DNA from: CAYFUL01 sp964346375
GTDB taxonomy: Bacteria; Bacillota; Clostridia; Tissierellales; Peptoniphilaceae
Assembly (NCBI GenBank): GCA_964346375.1
Contig: CAYFUL010000001.1
Coordinates: 1-55,932 of the forward strand
Direction of reading: 5' to 3'
Length of the DNA: 55,932 nt
Shown piece after piece: positions 33,315 through 41,792 of this stretch (positions are counted from its first letter, which is position 1; every line of letters begins with the position of its first letter). Below the pieces are notes generated by a model, which worked only from the letters and a program-made list of their open reading frames with translations, was not told where the DNA came from and searched no databases. The translations under genes and the position numbers were made by a program.

Positions 33315-35255
33315 CTACGCATCTAAGTTCTCTACATATAGAGCATTTTCTTGAATAAATTCTCGCCTTGGCTCAACATCACTTCCCATTAACATTGAGA
33401 AAGTACTATCTGCTGAATTAAAATCATCTATTTCGATTCTAAGTAACATTCTAGTATCTGGGTTCATAGTTGTATCCCAAAGTTGGTCTGCGTTCATCTC
33501 TCCAAGTCCCTTGTACCTTGCTATACGATAATTTTTATCCCTTCCTAGGTCGTCTAATGCCTTTGAAAGCTCTTCATCATCGTAGCAATACCTAATTACC
33601 TTTTCTCCTCTTTTAATTCCATATAGAGGCGGTAGAGCTACATATACATGGCCCTCCTCTATTAGTGGTCTCATATATCTAAAGAAAAATGTAAGTAGTA
33701 GTGTCATAATATGAGCGCCGTCTACGTCGGCATCTGTCATAATTATTATCTTACCGTACCTAAGTTCATCTAAATTAAAGTCCTGCTTTATTTTAGTTCC
33801 CCTAGTATCAATTCCTGTACCTATTGCCGTAATAAGTGCCTTAATTTCATCTGAGTTAAGCATGGAATCCAGTCCTGCCTTCTCTACATTCATTATCTTT
33901 CCCTTTAATGGAAGTATTGCCTGAATATTTGAATCTCTTCCTGTAGTAGCACTACCTCCCGCAGAGTCCCCCTCTACTAAAAATAGTTCATTTACATTTA
34001 TATCAGACTCGTGACAATCTCTTAGCTTTCCTGGAAGAGTCATATTGTCCATTAGAGATCTCTTTCTAGTTAAATCCCTTGCCTTTCTTGCAGCTTCCCT
34101 TGCTCTCCTTGCAGAAAGTGCCTTATCTAGTATGACCTTTGAAACTTTTGGATTCTCCTCTAAAAATTCTGATAGTTTTTCACTTATTACATTATCTACA
34201 ATTCCTCTAATTTCAGAGTTACCTAATTTTCCCTTAGTCTGTCCTTCAAATTGTGGATTTGAAAGTTTTACAGATATTACTCCAGTAAGTCCTTCCCTAA
34301 CGTCCTCTCCCGTTAGATTTTCTTCCTTCTCCTTAATAATATTGTACTTTCTTCCATAGTCGTTAATAGTCCTTGTAAGTGCCGATCTAAATCCTGAAAG
34401 GTGAGTTCCTCCGTCTATGGTGTTAATATTATTTGCAAAGGTTAGTATATTTTCAGAATAGGAATCTGTATATTGAAAGGCTGCTTCTACTCTACTATCC
34501 TCTCTTACTTCATCCATATATATTATTTCTTCGTGTACTGGCTGTTTCTTTTTATTAATATACTCTACAAAGGACTTTATTCCTCCCTCGTAGTGGTACG
34601 TTTCATCAAAGTCATGTCTTTCATCTATAAATCTTAGACTAACTCCCTTATTTAGAAATGCCATCTCTCTAAATCTATTTGATAGTGTCTCTGTTTCAAA
34701 AATCACTGTATCAAAAATTGTATCGTCTGGAGTAAATTCTATAGTAGTTCCAGTTTCCTTTTCTGGTACTTCTCCTATTACTTCAAGTCCACTTGTAGGA
34801 ACTCCCTTTGAAAATGACTGTCTATATTTTTTTCCTCCCCTTTTTACTGTGGCAGTTAGACTATTTGAAAGGGCATTTACTACTGAAACACCTACTCCAT
34901 GTAATCCTCCTGAAAATTCATAGGCATTGTTATTAAATTTTCCCCCTGCGTGGAGAATTGTAAGTACAGTTTCAACTGTACTCTTTCCAGTTTGAGGATG
35001 AATTTCCACAGGAATACCTGAACCATTATCCTCTATTGAAACTGAACCGTCTTTAAAAATCTTTATAATAATACTATCACATATACCTGCAAGGGCTTCG
35101 TCTATGGAGTTATCCACTACCTCATATACCATATGGTGTAGTCCTCTAATTCCAGTAGAACCAATATACATTCCCGGTCTAGTTCGTACAGGTTCAAGTC
35201 CTGTTAAGACCTTTATATCACTTGCAGTATAATGTCTATTTTCTTTATTTCTCAT
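33315..35255 (-). CDS. gyrB: DNA gyrase subunit B
   Basis: ATPase subunit of gyrase, 646 aa. The GHKL ATP site is visible as EVVDNSIDEALAG (with the catalytic Glu), DNGSGIPV, and GGLHGVGVSVVNALS. The TOPRIM Glu and Asp lie in VEGDSAGGSA and MTDADVDGAHI, and the QRDR segment QAILPLKGKIMNVEKAG is ordinary apart from TT in place of the more usual KQ before GRD. The start overlaps the recF stop by 4 bases. AGGAGAG precedes the ATG. Confidence 0.97.
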   Translation of the reverse strand: MRNKENRHYTASDIKVLTGLEPVRTRPGMYIGSTGIRGLHHMVYEVVDNSIDEALAGICDSIIIKIFKDGSVSIEDNGSGIPVEIHPQTGKSTVETVLTILHAGGKFNNNAYEFSGGLHGVGVSVVNALSNSLTATVKRGGKKYRQSFSKGVPTSGLEVIGEVPEKETGTTIEFTPDDTIFDTVIFETETLSNRFREMAFLNKGVSLRFIDERHDFDETYHYEGGIKSFVEYINKKKQPVHEEIIYMDEVREDSRVEAAFQYTDSYSENILTFANNINTIDGGTHLSGFRSALTRTINDYGRKYNIIKEKEENLTGEDVREGLTGVISVKLSNPQFEGQTKGKLGNSEIRGIVDNVISEKLSEFLEENPKVSKVILDKALSARRAREAARKARDLTRKRSLMDNMTLPGKLRDCHESDINVNELFLVEGDSAGGSATTGRDSNIQAILPLKGKIMNVEKAGLDSMLNSDEIKALITAIGTGIDTRGTKIKQDFNLDELRYGKIIIMTDADVDGAHIMTLLLTFFFRYMRPLIEEGHVYVALPPLYGIKRGEKVIRYCYDDEELSKALDDLGRDKNYRIARYKGLGEMNADQLWDTTMNPDTRMLLRIEIDDFNSADSTFSMLMGSDVEPRREFIQENALYVENLDA

Positions 35256-36358
35256 ACACTCTCCTCATGTGAAATACCATTATCTATTTTATAAATGCGA
35301 GCATCTCTTCCTTTAAATATTCTTCTTAACTCATCTATTGGTTCAACTGTAGTTATAAAACACTGTTGGTCCTTTATACTTTCCATTAAGAAGTTTTTTC
35401 TATTAAAATCAAGTTCTGAAAATACATCGTCTAAAAGAAGTATGGGGTTGTACCCAGATTTGTCTTTTATAATTTTTGACTCTGCTAATTTTATAGACAG
35501 TATTGTACTTCTAATCTGTCCCTGGGAGCCAAATTCCCTTAAATTTTTCCCTGAAAGTTCAAATCGTAAATCATCCCTTGTTGGTCCAACTAAAGTATAT
35601 CCCCTTTGAATTTCCTCATCCTTTTTTCTCTCCAACTCCCTTAAAAAGTTCTCCCTAATTTTTTTCTCATCCTGTTCTATAGGAAATGTACTTAGGTAGG
35701 TTATATTTAAACTCTCTTTGGAAATTGATGAGTGAATTTCACTTACTCGCATATTTAATTCTCTAATAAATTTTAGTCTTTCTCTGTATATATAGGACCC
35801 GATTTTTACAAGCTCTAGGTTGTATATATTGAGAAGAAGATTAAAATCTCTATTGTACCTCTGTTTAAGAAGCTTATTTCGCTCTTGAAGTACATTTTTA
35901 TATCTATTGTTACTGTATAGGTAGTATGGATCAATTCCCTCGATTAAATTGTCTAAAAATCTCCTTCTGTCACTTGGAGAATTTTTAATCATATTTAAAT
36001 CATCTGGTGTAAATACCACTACCGACCCTAATTTTTTTAAATCTCTATATCTATTTAGGGGTTTTTCATCTACGGTAATTTTCTTTTTCTCTCTGTCCAT
36101 ATAGTAGTTGTACTTATGAAGAATATTGTCAATTTTTACTTCTCCATAGAGATTTAAATAGGGTGAGTTAAAATTTATTGTTTCAGGTTCTCTATTAGTT
36201 CTAAAACTTCTGCCATTTATTAATATAGAAATTCCTTCAAGAAGATTGGTCTTTCCCTTGGCATTTTCTCCATAAAATACATTTAAACCACTATGGGGAT
36301 TTAGCTCCTCATATTTGTAATTTCTAAAATTCTCAAGTACAAGCTCTATAATATTCAA
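35252..36358 (-). CDS. recF: DNA repair/recombination protein RecF
   Basis: SMC-like ATPase of 368 aa for gap repair and RecA loading. Walker A is GENAKGKTN (30-38), the ABC-like signature lies in FGSQGQIRSTILSIKLAE and Walker B is PILLLDDVFSELD. Start is TTG at 36356-36358 with AGGTGGT upstream. It is 8 bases after the small S4 protein and overlaps gyrB, the standard dnaA-dnaN-yaaA-recF-gyrB order. Confidence 0.96.
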   Translation of the reverse strand: MNIIELVLENFRNYKYEELNPHSGLNVFYGENAKGKTNLLEGISILINGRSFRTNREPETINFNSPYLNLYGEVKIDNILHKYNYYMDREKKKITVDEKPLNRYRDLKKLGSVVVFTPDDLNMIKNSPSDRRRFLDNLIEGIDPYYLYSNNRYKNVLQERNKLLKQRYNRDFNLLLNIYNLELVKIGSYIYRERLKFIRELNMRVSEIHSSISKESLNITYLSTFPIEQDEKKIRENFLRELERKKDEEIQRGYTLVGPTRDDLRFELSGKNLREFGSQGQIRSTILSIKLAESKIIKDKSGYNPILLLDDVFSELDFNRKNFLMESIKDQQCFITTVEPIDELRRIFKGRDARIYKIDNGISHEESV

Positions 36359-36366
36359 AGTACCAC

Positions 36367-36567
36367 CTAAATTATTACCAACTCATTATCTAAAAACTTG
36401 ACCCTGTCATTTTTTCTAATCTTTCTTCCTCGTCTTAACTCTACTTCTCCATTCACCTCTACCATTCCTTCAGAGATTACAAATTTTGCCTCTCCTCCAG
36501 ATTGTACTAGGCTTGCATATTTTAGTAGAGAGTCTAGTTTTATATAGTCCTCGATTGCAATTTCCAT
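36367..36567 (-). CDS. yaaA: S4-domain protein YaaA/RlbA
   Basis: Protein of 66 aa consisting of one S4-like RNA-binding domain (IKLDSLLKYASLVQSGGEAKFVI then GEVELRRGRKIRKNDRV). It is located between dnaN and recF, the fixed position of YaaA in Firmicutes, where it is linked to large-ribosomal-subunit assembly. Overlaps dnaN by one base. Confidence 0.93.
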   Translation of the reverse strand: MEIAIEDYIKLDSLLKYASLVQSGGEAKFVISEGMVEVNGEVELRRGRKIRKNDRVKFLDNELVII

Positions 36568-37664
36568 TATCCCACCATCCTTACTGGAAGAACTAGGTAT
36601 AGGTAACCTTCGTCCTCTTCACTTTTGATAATACATGGATTTACAGAATCGGTAAAATACATATTTATCTTATCTGCGTCAATATTCTTTATTCCATCAA
36701 GGATATATTTTGAATTAAATGCTATATTTAAACTGCTTCCATCAGTTTGGCAGAGTACAGTTTCATTTACATCTCCTATTTCAGAGTTGGAACTAATTCC
36801 AATTATTCCGCCTTCTATGGAAAGTTTTACTAAATTAGTTCTCTCCTCTTTTGCAAGTAGTCCTGCTCTTTCTAGTGAAGACTGAATTTCTTCCCTTACT
36901 ACATTTACAACTAATGAATGGTCTATATTTGCTAGCTGTTCATATTGGAAGTACTTTTCTGTAAGAAGTACTGTAAAAAATTGTGTACTTCCTAAATCCA
37001 CCATTATTGAATTTCCACTAACCCATATTGTTAGATTTTCTTCTTCCTCATCTAGTATTTTATACAGTTCATTTAAACTTCTTCCTGGAATTATACATTC
37101 CTCTTCAAATTCACTTTTTATATCCATGGTCTTTAGACTCATTCTAAATCCATCTAGTGCTACAAAATTTAGGTGAGTATTTTTTATATCTAGTAGTACT
37201 CCCGTAAGGGCTATTCTCGTTTCATCTAGTGATACTGCAAAAATTGTCTGTTTTATGGCGTTTTTTAGTGAAGATACACTCATAGTTACAGATTTTTCAA
37301 GTGGTATTCTCATAATCTGAGGAAATTCATTTCCACTTTGGCAGCTAATATTAAACTGAGAATTTTCACAGACTATATTCATAATATTATTGGTTACTTT
37401 TACATTTAATACAGAATCTGGTAATTTTCTAACTATATCTCCAAATAGTCTAGATCCTACAACTATACTTCCCTCTTCTAGTACCTCACACTTTACGCTG
37501 GTAATTATACTTATTTCTGTATCAGTTCCTTGAAGTGTTAGGGTACCTTCCTTTGCTATTAAAAGAATTCCTTCAAGTATTTGTTTAGTAGTTCTAGAGG
37601 AAACTGCTTTTTGTACAATTTGAATATGTGCTAGTATATCTCTTTTTGATATTCTAAATTTCAT
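36567..37664 (-). CDS. dnaN: DNA polymerase III sliding clamp (beta subunit)
   Basis: Replication processivity clamp, 365 aa with three repeated DnaN domains (about 1-120, 128-245, 248-365). The N-terminus MKFRISKRDILAHIQIVQKA and the C-terminal LVLPVRMVG are diagnostic; the final segment forms the client-binding pocket. AAGGAGG precedes the start. It is the second gene of the dnaA operon, separated from dnaA by 133 bases that contain origin elements. Confidence 0.97.
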   Translation of the reverse strand: MKFRISKRDILAHIQIVQKAVSSRTTKQILEGILLIAKEGTLTLQGTDTEISIITSVKCEVLEEGSIVVGSRLFGDIVRKLPDSVLNVKVTNNIMNIVCENSQFNISCQSGNEFPQIMRIPLEKSVTMSVSSLKNAIKQTIFAVSLDETRIALTGVLLDIKNTHLNFVALDGFRMSLKTMDIKSEFEEECIIPGRSLNELYKILDEEEENLTIWVSGNSIMVDLGSTQFFTVLLTEKYFQYEQLANIDHSLVVNVVREEIQSSLERAGLLAKEERTNLVKLSIEGGIIGISSNSEIGDVNETVLCQTDGSSLNIAFNSKYILDGIKNIDADKINMYFTDSVNPCIIKSEEDEGYLYLVLPVRMVG

Positions 37665-37674
37665 AATTCCTCCT

Positions 37675-37797
37675 TGGATGTATTAAATAGATAGTATTAG
37701 TAGTAGGAGTTGTTAGTATGTGAATAAGTCATAGTAAATACTAAAACTCCAAAAATTTCTATTTAATAGATTGTGGATAAGTGAAAAAATATCCACA
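37675..37797. other. oriC, dnaA-dnaN part: DnaA boxes and trio-like unwinding region
   Basis: DnaA boxes lie at 37772-37780 (perfect TGTGGATAA) and at 37789-37797 and 37719-37727 (one mismatch each). On the dnaA-coding strand CTACTACTAATACTAT (about 37690-37705) resembles the DnaA-trio array that loads DnaA onto single-stranded DNA in B. subtilis, next to A+T-rich sequence suitable for unwinding. The order boxes, A+T-rich, trios, dnaN is like the B. subtilis incC unit. Confidence 0.65.
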
Positions 37798-39162
37798 TTA
37801 TCCTTTTTTTATTCGATTGATAATATTTTGAACCTTTAATTTAAATTCCATACTATTATCCATATCCTTTTTAATTTTGTCATAGGCATGGATAACTGTA
37901 GAGTGATCTCTTCCTCCAAATTCTTCCCCTATTTTTGGTAGACTTAGTTCTGTAAGCTCTCTAGTAATGTACATTGCAATCTGTCTTGGATATGCAATTG
38001 CCTTAGTCCTTTTCTTAGAGTCTAGTTCAGATACTGTTACGTTAAATTCATCTGAGATATACTCTTTAATTAGTTTAGAGGTAATAATTTTTTTATCTGG
38101 AACTGTGTAGTAGTCCTTTAAAATTGTTGCAACAGTTTCTACGCTTAGTTCGTTAGATATTAATTTGGTGTATATTTTTACCTTTGATAGTGCTCCTTCA
38201 AGTTCTCTAATATTATTTCTAGCATTTTCTGCAATAAAGACTATTATGTCGTTTGGAAGGTCGTATCCGTCCTCCTCACACTTATTTTTTAATATTGCAA
38301 TTCTAGTTTCTAGGTCTGGTGGAGAAATATCTACTACTATTCCCCATGAAAACCTAGTAATTAATCTCTCCTCTATATTGTCAATACTATTGGGGGGTTT
38401 ATCAGAGGTAAGTACAATTTGCTTGTTGTTATTTTTCAGTTCATTAAAGGTATTAAAAAACTCATCCTGTGTAGCTTTTTTTCCAGTAATAAATTGAATA
38501 TCGTCTATTAGTAGTACATCTACTTCCCTGTATTTTTTTCTAAATGCCTCATTTTTATTTAGTTTTATGGAATCAATAAGTTCATTAGTAAACTGTTCAC
38601 TTGTAATATAGAGTATTCTCTTACTGGGATCTCTAGCTATTACATAATTTCCGATGGCTTGCATTAAATGGGTCTTGCCCAGTCCTGATCCTCCATAGAT
38701 AAAAAGAGGATTGCTCTTTACAATTTCTGGATTTTCATAATTTTCTGCCACTGCAAGAGATGCTGCATGGGCAAATTCATTTCCACTTCCTACAATAAAG
38801 TTTTTAAAATTATACTTTGGATTTAATCTTGATTCATCGTGAAATGTAGCAGGTACTTCGTCAGTTTTTACTCTGTGATTTTTATAATCTCCTGCTTCAT
38901 CCTTAGTAAATATTTTTATTTCATAGTCTTCTTTTACAACTTCCCTTATACAATTTTTTAGGAAGTTATATTTTGCAGGTGTATTGGTCAGATAGTTTTT
39001 AATAAATTCTGCTGGTACAGAAACGTTTAAGATTTTATTTTCTGTATCAAGATTTATTAACTCCAATCTGGAGTACCAAGTATTAAATGCAGTTTCATCG
39101 AAGGAATTATCTCTTACTAATTTCATAAAGTCTTTCCATACAATAGAAAAATCTTTATTCAT
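37798..39162 (-). CDS. dnaA: Chromosomal replication initiator DnaA
   Basis: Initiator ATPase of 454 aa. Domain I covers about 1-85, a linker follows, and the AAA+ domain (about 115-330) has Walker A GGSGLGKTH (157-165), Walker B VLLIDDIQFI and the sensor/arginine-finger region ERLITRFSWG. Domain IV carries the DnaA signature in FGGRDHSTVIHAYDKI. GGAGG precedes the ATG. The gene lies between two clusters of DnaA boxes, so it is probably autoregulated. Confidence 0.98.
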   Translation of the reverse strand: MNKDFSIVWKDFMKLVRDNSFDETAFNTWYSRLELINLDTENKILNVSVPAEFIKNYLTNTPAKYNFLKNCIREVVKEDYEIKIFTKDEAGDYKNHRVKTDEVPATFHDESRLNPKYNFKNFIVGSGNEFAHAASLAVAENYENPEIVKSNPLFIYGGSGLGKTHLMQAIGNYVIARDPSKRILYITSEQFTNELIDSIKLNKNEAFRKKYREVDVLLIDDIQFITGKKATQDEFFNTFNELKNNNKQIVLTSDKPPNSIDNIEERLITRFSWGIVVDISPPDLETRIAILKNKCEEDGYDLPNDIIVFIAENARNNIRELEGALSKVKIYTKLISNELSVETVATILKDYYTVPDKKIITSKLIKEYISDEFNVTVSELDSKKRTKAIAYPRQIAMYITRELTELSLPKIGEEFGGRDHSTVIHAYDKIKKDMDNSMEFKLKVQNIINRIKKG

Positions 39163-39456
39163 TTTTCCTCCTTGTGAATAAATCTCTACACAAAAATTAT
39201 TAACAGCTGTTAATAATTCTGTTGATAAATATTTTCTACTATGTTTAATGTGGATAAGTCTACTGAAAAAACAGGTATGTTTCTAAAAAATTCGAAAAAA
39301 TAAAAAAGGTATCAACATTCTATACACAGATTGTTAATAACTTCTTTATCCACAAGTTATTTTTATATCCACATCTAAAATTTTTTTACTAACTATATTT
39401 TAACAAATAGGTAACAAGTTATCAACAGGATGAAAGGCATAATTCAATGAAAAAAC
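39163..39456. other. oriC, dnaA-rpmH part
   Basis: Perfect DnaA boxes at 39249-39257 and 39346-39354, with one-mismatch boxes at 39220-39228, 39365-39373 and 39419-39427, and several relaxed TGTTAATAA copies, all in an A+T-rich stretch of about 290 bases. Genes diverge on either side (dnaA minus, rpmH plus). A 24-bp perfect palindrome lies at its dnaA end. It forms the upstream half of a bipartite origin. Confidence 0.88.
39195..39218. promoter_or_regulatory. 24-bp perfect palindrome in the dnaA leader
   Basis: Every base of 39195-39218 is matched in the reverse complement, centred on CAGCTG with TTATTAACA/TGTTAATAA half-sites that resemble relaxed DnaA boxes. It lies within 35 bases of the dnaA start, where it could overlap the dnaA promoter or leader. 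Confidence 0.6.
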
Positions 39457-39485
39457 TTGACAGACGAGTGGATAATTCCTATAAT
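39457..39485 (+). promoter_or_regulatory. Consensus sigma-A promoter of rpmH
   Basis: TTGACA (39457-39462), 17-base spacer, TATAAT (39480-39485): both hexamers perfect. The spacer contains GTGGATAA, a DnaA-box-like sequence, so initiator binding could influence transcription. Confidence 0.92.
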
Positions 39486-39519
39486 ACTTTTAGTATTTTT
39501 ATAGAAAGGAGTGAATAAA

Positions 39520-39654
39520 TTGAAGAGAACTTACCAACCAAAAAATCGTGCAAGAAAAAGAGAGCATGGATTTAGAAAGAGAATGAGAACTAGATCTGGA
39601 AGAGCTGTTATTAAGGCGAGAAGAGCTAAGGGTAGAAAGAGACTTTCTGCTTAA
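39520..39654 (+). CDS. rpmH: 50S ribosomal protein L34
   Basis: Ribosomal protein of 44 aa beginning MKRTYQPKNRARKREHGF and ending GRKRLSA, the full L34 length. The start is TTG, positioned 9 bases after AAAGGAG; no ATG fits. The gene was short enough to be missed by length-based ORF calling but is unmistakable. It starts the rpmH-rnpA-yidD-yidC-jag unit and has a perfect promoter. Confidence 0.97.
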   Translation: MKRTYQPKNRARKREHGFRKRMRTRSGRAVIKARRAKGRKRLSA

Positions 39655-39662
39655 GGTATGGA

Positions 39663-39995
39663 ATGAAAACAAAAATCTATTTAAAAAAGAACAGTGACTT
39701 TTCAAAAGTCTATGGGAAGCGAAATATTATGGGAAATAAAAATCTCACTCTATATTTAAAAAGGAATAACCTTGGTTATACTAGGTGTGGTTTTTCACTT
39801 AATAAGAAGGTGGGAAATGCAGTTACTAGAAATAAAATTAAGAGAAGATTACGAGAGATATATTTAGAATCCTATGATAAATTAAAACCGGGATTTGATA
39901 TGGTAATTGTTGCAAAACCAACTGCAGCAGATGTGGACTTTAAAACTCTAAGAGGTTCATACTACCATGTATTAAAGAAGGCGAATTGGAAATGA
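39663..39995 (+). CDS. rnpA: Ribonuclease P protein component
   Basis: Basic protein of 110 aa that assists the RNase P RNA in tRNA 5' maturation. The RNR motif reads KKVGNAVTRNKIKRRLREIY (about 46-65), and the N-terminal LKKNSDFSKVYGK is typical. It lies 8 bases after rpmH. Ends 4 bases inside yidD. Confidence 0.95.
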   Translation: MKTKIYLKKNSDFSKVYGKRNIMGNKNLTLYLKRNNLGYTRCGFSLNKKVGNAVTRNKIKRRLREIYLESYDKLKPGFDMVIVAKPTAADVDFKTLRGSYYHVLKKANWK

Positions 39996-40207
39996 GTAAA
40001 ATAATGATGTTATTAATTAGATTTTACCAAGAGGTAATTTCTAAGTATATTTTAGTTGGAGCCCATTGTCGTTTTAGACCAACCTGTTCTGAATATTCCT
40101 ATCAAGCTTATAAGAAATATGGATTTTTTAAGGGAACTTTTTTATCCGTTAAAAGAATTTTAAAATGCCATCCATTTCACAGTGGTGGATATGATCCCTT
40201 ACCTTAG
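39992..40207 (+). CDS. yidD: Membrane protein insertion efficiency factor YidD
   Basis: Small protein of 71 aa with the family hallmark CRFRPTCSEYSYQAYKKYG (near 27-45) and the terminal CHPFHSGGYDPLP. It assists YidC in membrane insertion. The ATG at 39992 is preferred over an in-frame TTG at 39986, because GAAGG lies 10 bases upstream of it. It overlaps rnpA by 4 bases. Confidence 0.93.
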   Translation: MSKIMMLLIRFYQEVISKYILVGAHCRFRPTCSEYSYQAYKKYGFFKGTFLSVKRILKCHPFHSGGYDPLP

Positions 40208-40215
40208 GAGGAAAG

Positions 40216-40941
40216 ATGAAACCTTTAGTAAAACTCTTTGGTGGCATGTTTCGAATGGTATATGATGTCCTTGCAAGTACAATAGCAGAGCCAGAAAGTA
40301 TTTCATATTTTGCTCTATCTATTATTATTGCAACTCTAATCATAAAATTAGTAACCATTCCACTAAATATTATGAATACTAAAAATCAAAAGGCAATGGC
40401 TAGACTTCAACCGGAAATTGAAAAACTTCAAAAGAAGTACAAAAACGACCCACAAACTCTAGCTATGAAGCAACAGCAACTTTACAAGGATGCAAATTAT
40501 TCTATGTTTAGTGGTTGTCTACCAATGATTATCCAGCTTGTAGTACTTTTAGCGTTTTATAGGGTGTTCTTAGAACCACAAACCTATGCTTTTCCAGAGC
40601 CGGGATTATTTGAATCGATTAATAAGAATTTCTTCTACATTAGTGATTTAGATAAGGCCGATACTACAATGATACTGCCAATTATTGCAGCTGTAGCTAC
40701 TTATCTAAGCTCATGGATTATGATGAAAGCTCAAGCAAATACTGGATTGCAAAACGAAAGTACAAAGTCTATGCAAAATACCATGAATATTATTATGCCT
40801 GTAATGATTTTTTCTATGGGTAGAAGAATGGCGACAGGACTTGTACTATACTGGATACTAAGTAACTTATTTACTCTGTTAACACAAATTATTACCAACA
40901 AAGTTGTGAAGAATGATGTAACAGAGGCTGAGGAGGAATAA
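40216..40941 (+). CDS. yidC: Membrane insertase YidC/OxaA
   Basis: Insertase of 241 aa with about five membrane helices. The conserved hydrophilic-groove Arg falls in the LIIKLVTIPLN...MARLQPEIEKLQKKY region (coiled helical hairpin, about 63-88), and SMFSGCLPMIIQLVVLLAFYR is the second signature. It lacks a clear lipobox signal seen in many Firmicutes copies. AGGAGG precedes the ATG and the stop is directly followed by jag. Confidence 0.95.
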   Translation: MKPLVKLFGGMFRMVYDVLASTIAEPESISYFALSIIIATLIIKLVTIPLNIMNTKNQKAMARLQPEIEKLQKKYKNDPQTLAMKQQQLYKDANYSMFSGCLPMIIQLVVLLAFYRVFLEPQTYAFPEPGLFESINKNFFYISDLDKADTTMILPIIAAVATYLSSWIMMKAQANTGLQNESTKSMQNTMNIIMPVMIFSMGRRMATGLVLYWILSNLFTLLTQIITNKVVKNDVTEAEEE

Positions 40942-41748
40942 ATGAGTTATGTAATTGTAACAGGTAAAACTGTTGAAGAAGCTGTAAATAGTGCTCTTAT
41001 TGAATTAAATACCACTAGAGATAAAGTTGAAATTGAAGTAATAGACGAAGGAAACAAAGGCTTCCTTGGATTTATTGGTTCAAAGGAGGCAACTGTAAAG
41101 GTATCTATTATCGAAAACACTAGAGATATTCTAGATGAGATTTTTAATTCAGAACCTGAATCAGAGAAGAGCAACGAAAAATCTACAGTTGAAAAGAATT
41201 TTAATAGAGTAGAAAAATCTGAAGAAGATAAATCTCAAACTGTAGTAACTAAAGAAGAAGTTAATCTAGAATCAGAAGTAGTAGATGTTGATCTTGAAGA
41301 GATAATCGTAGAGTATATGAACAATGTACTTGGAGCATTAAAATTAGAATATGACCTTGAAATTGACAGACAGGATAATTCCTACAGGGTAAATATTTTA
41401 GGAGATGAACAGGAACTTGGTATTGTTATTGGAAAAAGAGGCGTAACTCTTGATTCCATTCAGTACTTACTAAGTCTGATTGTAAATAAACACACCGATA
41501 AATTTATTAGAGTAATAGTGGATTCTAGCGGGTATAGAAAAAAGAGAGAACAGACTCTTATTTCACTTGCTGAAAAAATGGCAAATAAGGTTCTTACAAC
41601 TAATAGACCTGTAAAACTTGAGCCTATGAATTCCCACGAGAGAAAGATAATTCACTCTGCTCTACAGGATTTTGATGGAGTACTTACTCATTCTGAGGGG
41701 AGAGACCCTTACAGAAGAGTTGTAATTCAAAAGGAAAGAAAGTATTAA
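40942..41748 (+). CDS. jag: RNA-binding protein Jag/KhpB
   Basis: Three-domain protein of 268 aa. The Jag-N domain (about 1-50, VTGKTVEEAVNSALIELN), an acidic linker (about 52-120), a KH domain (about 128-205 with GIVIGKRGVTLDSIQYLL) and an R3H domain (about 208-268 with SHERKIIHSAL...SEGRDPYRRVVI) are all visible. KhpB partners KhpA in RNA regulation of cell elongation in streptococci. It starts at the yidC stop and ends in a terminator. Confidence 0.95.
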   Translation: MSYVIVTGKTVEEAVNSALIELNTTRDKVEIEVIDEGNKGFLGFIGSKEATVKVSIIENTRDILDEIFNSEPESEKSNEKSTVEKNFNRVEKSEEDKSQTVVTKEEVNLESEVVDVDLEEIIVEYMNNVLGALKLEYDLEIDRQDNSYRVNILGDEQELGIVIGKRGVTLDSIQYLLSLIVNKHTDKFIRVIVDSSGYRKKREQTLISLAEKMANKVLTTNRPVKLEPMNSHERKIIHSALQDFDGVLTHSEGRDPYRRVVIQKERKY

Positions 41749-41775
41749 TTCATGGGATATTCCCATGAATTTTTT
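41747..41775 (+). terminator. Terminator after jag
   Basis: AATTCATGGGA, loop TAT, TCCCATGAATT followed by a T-run. It overlaps the jag stop codon and ends 17 bases before mnmE. Confidence 0.85.
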
Positions 41776-41792
41776 CTTGTGAAAGGAGGACT

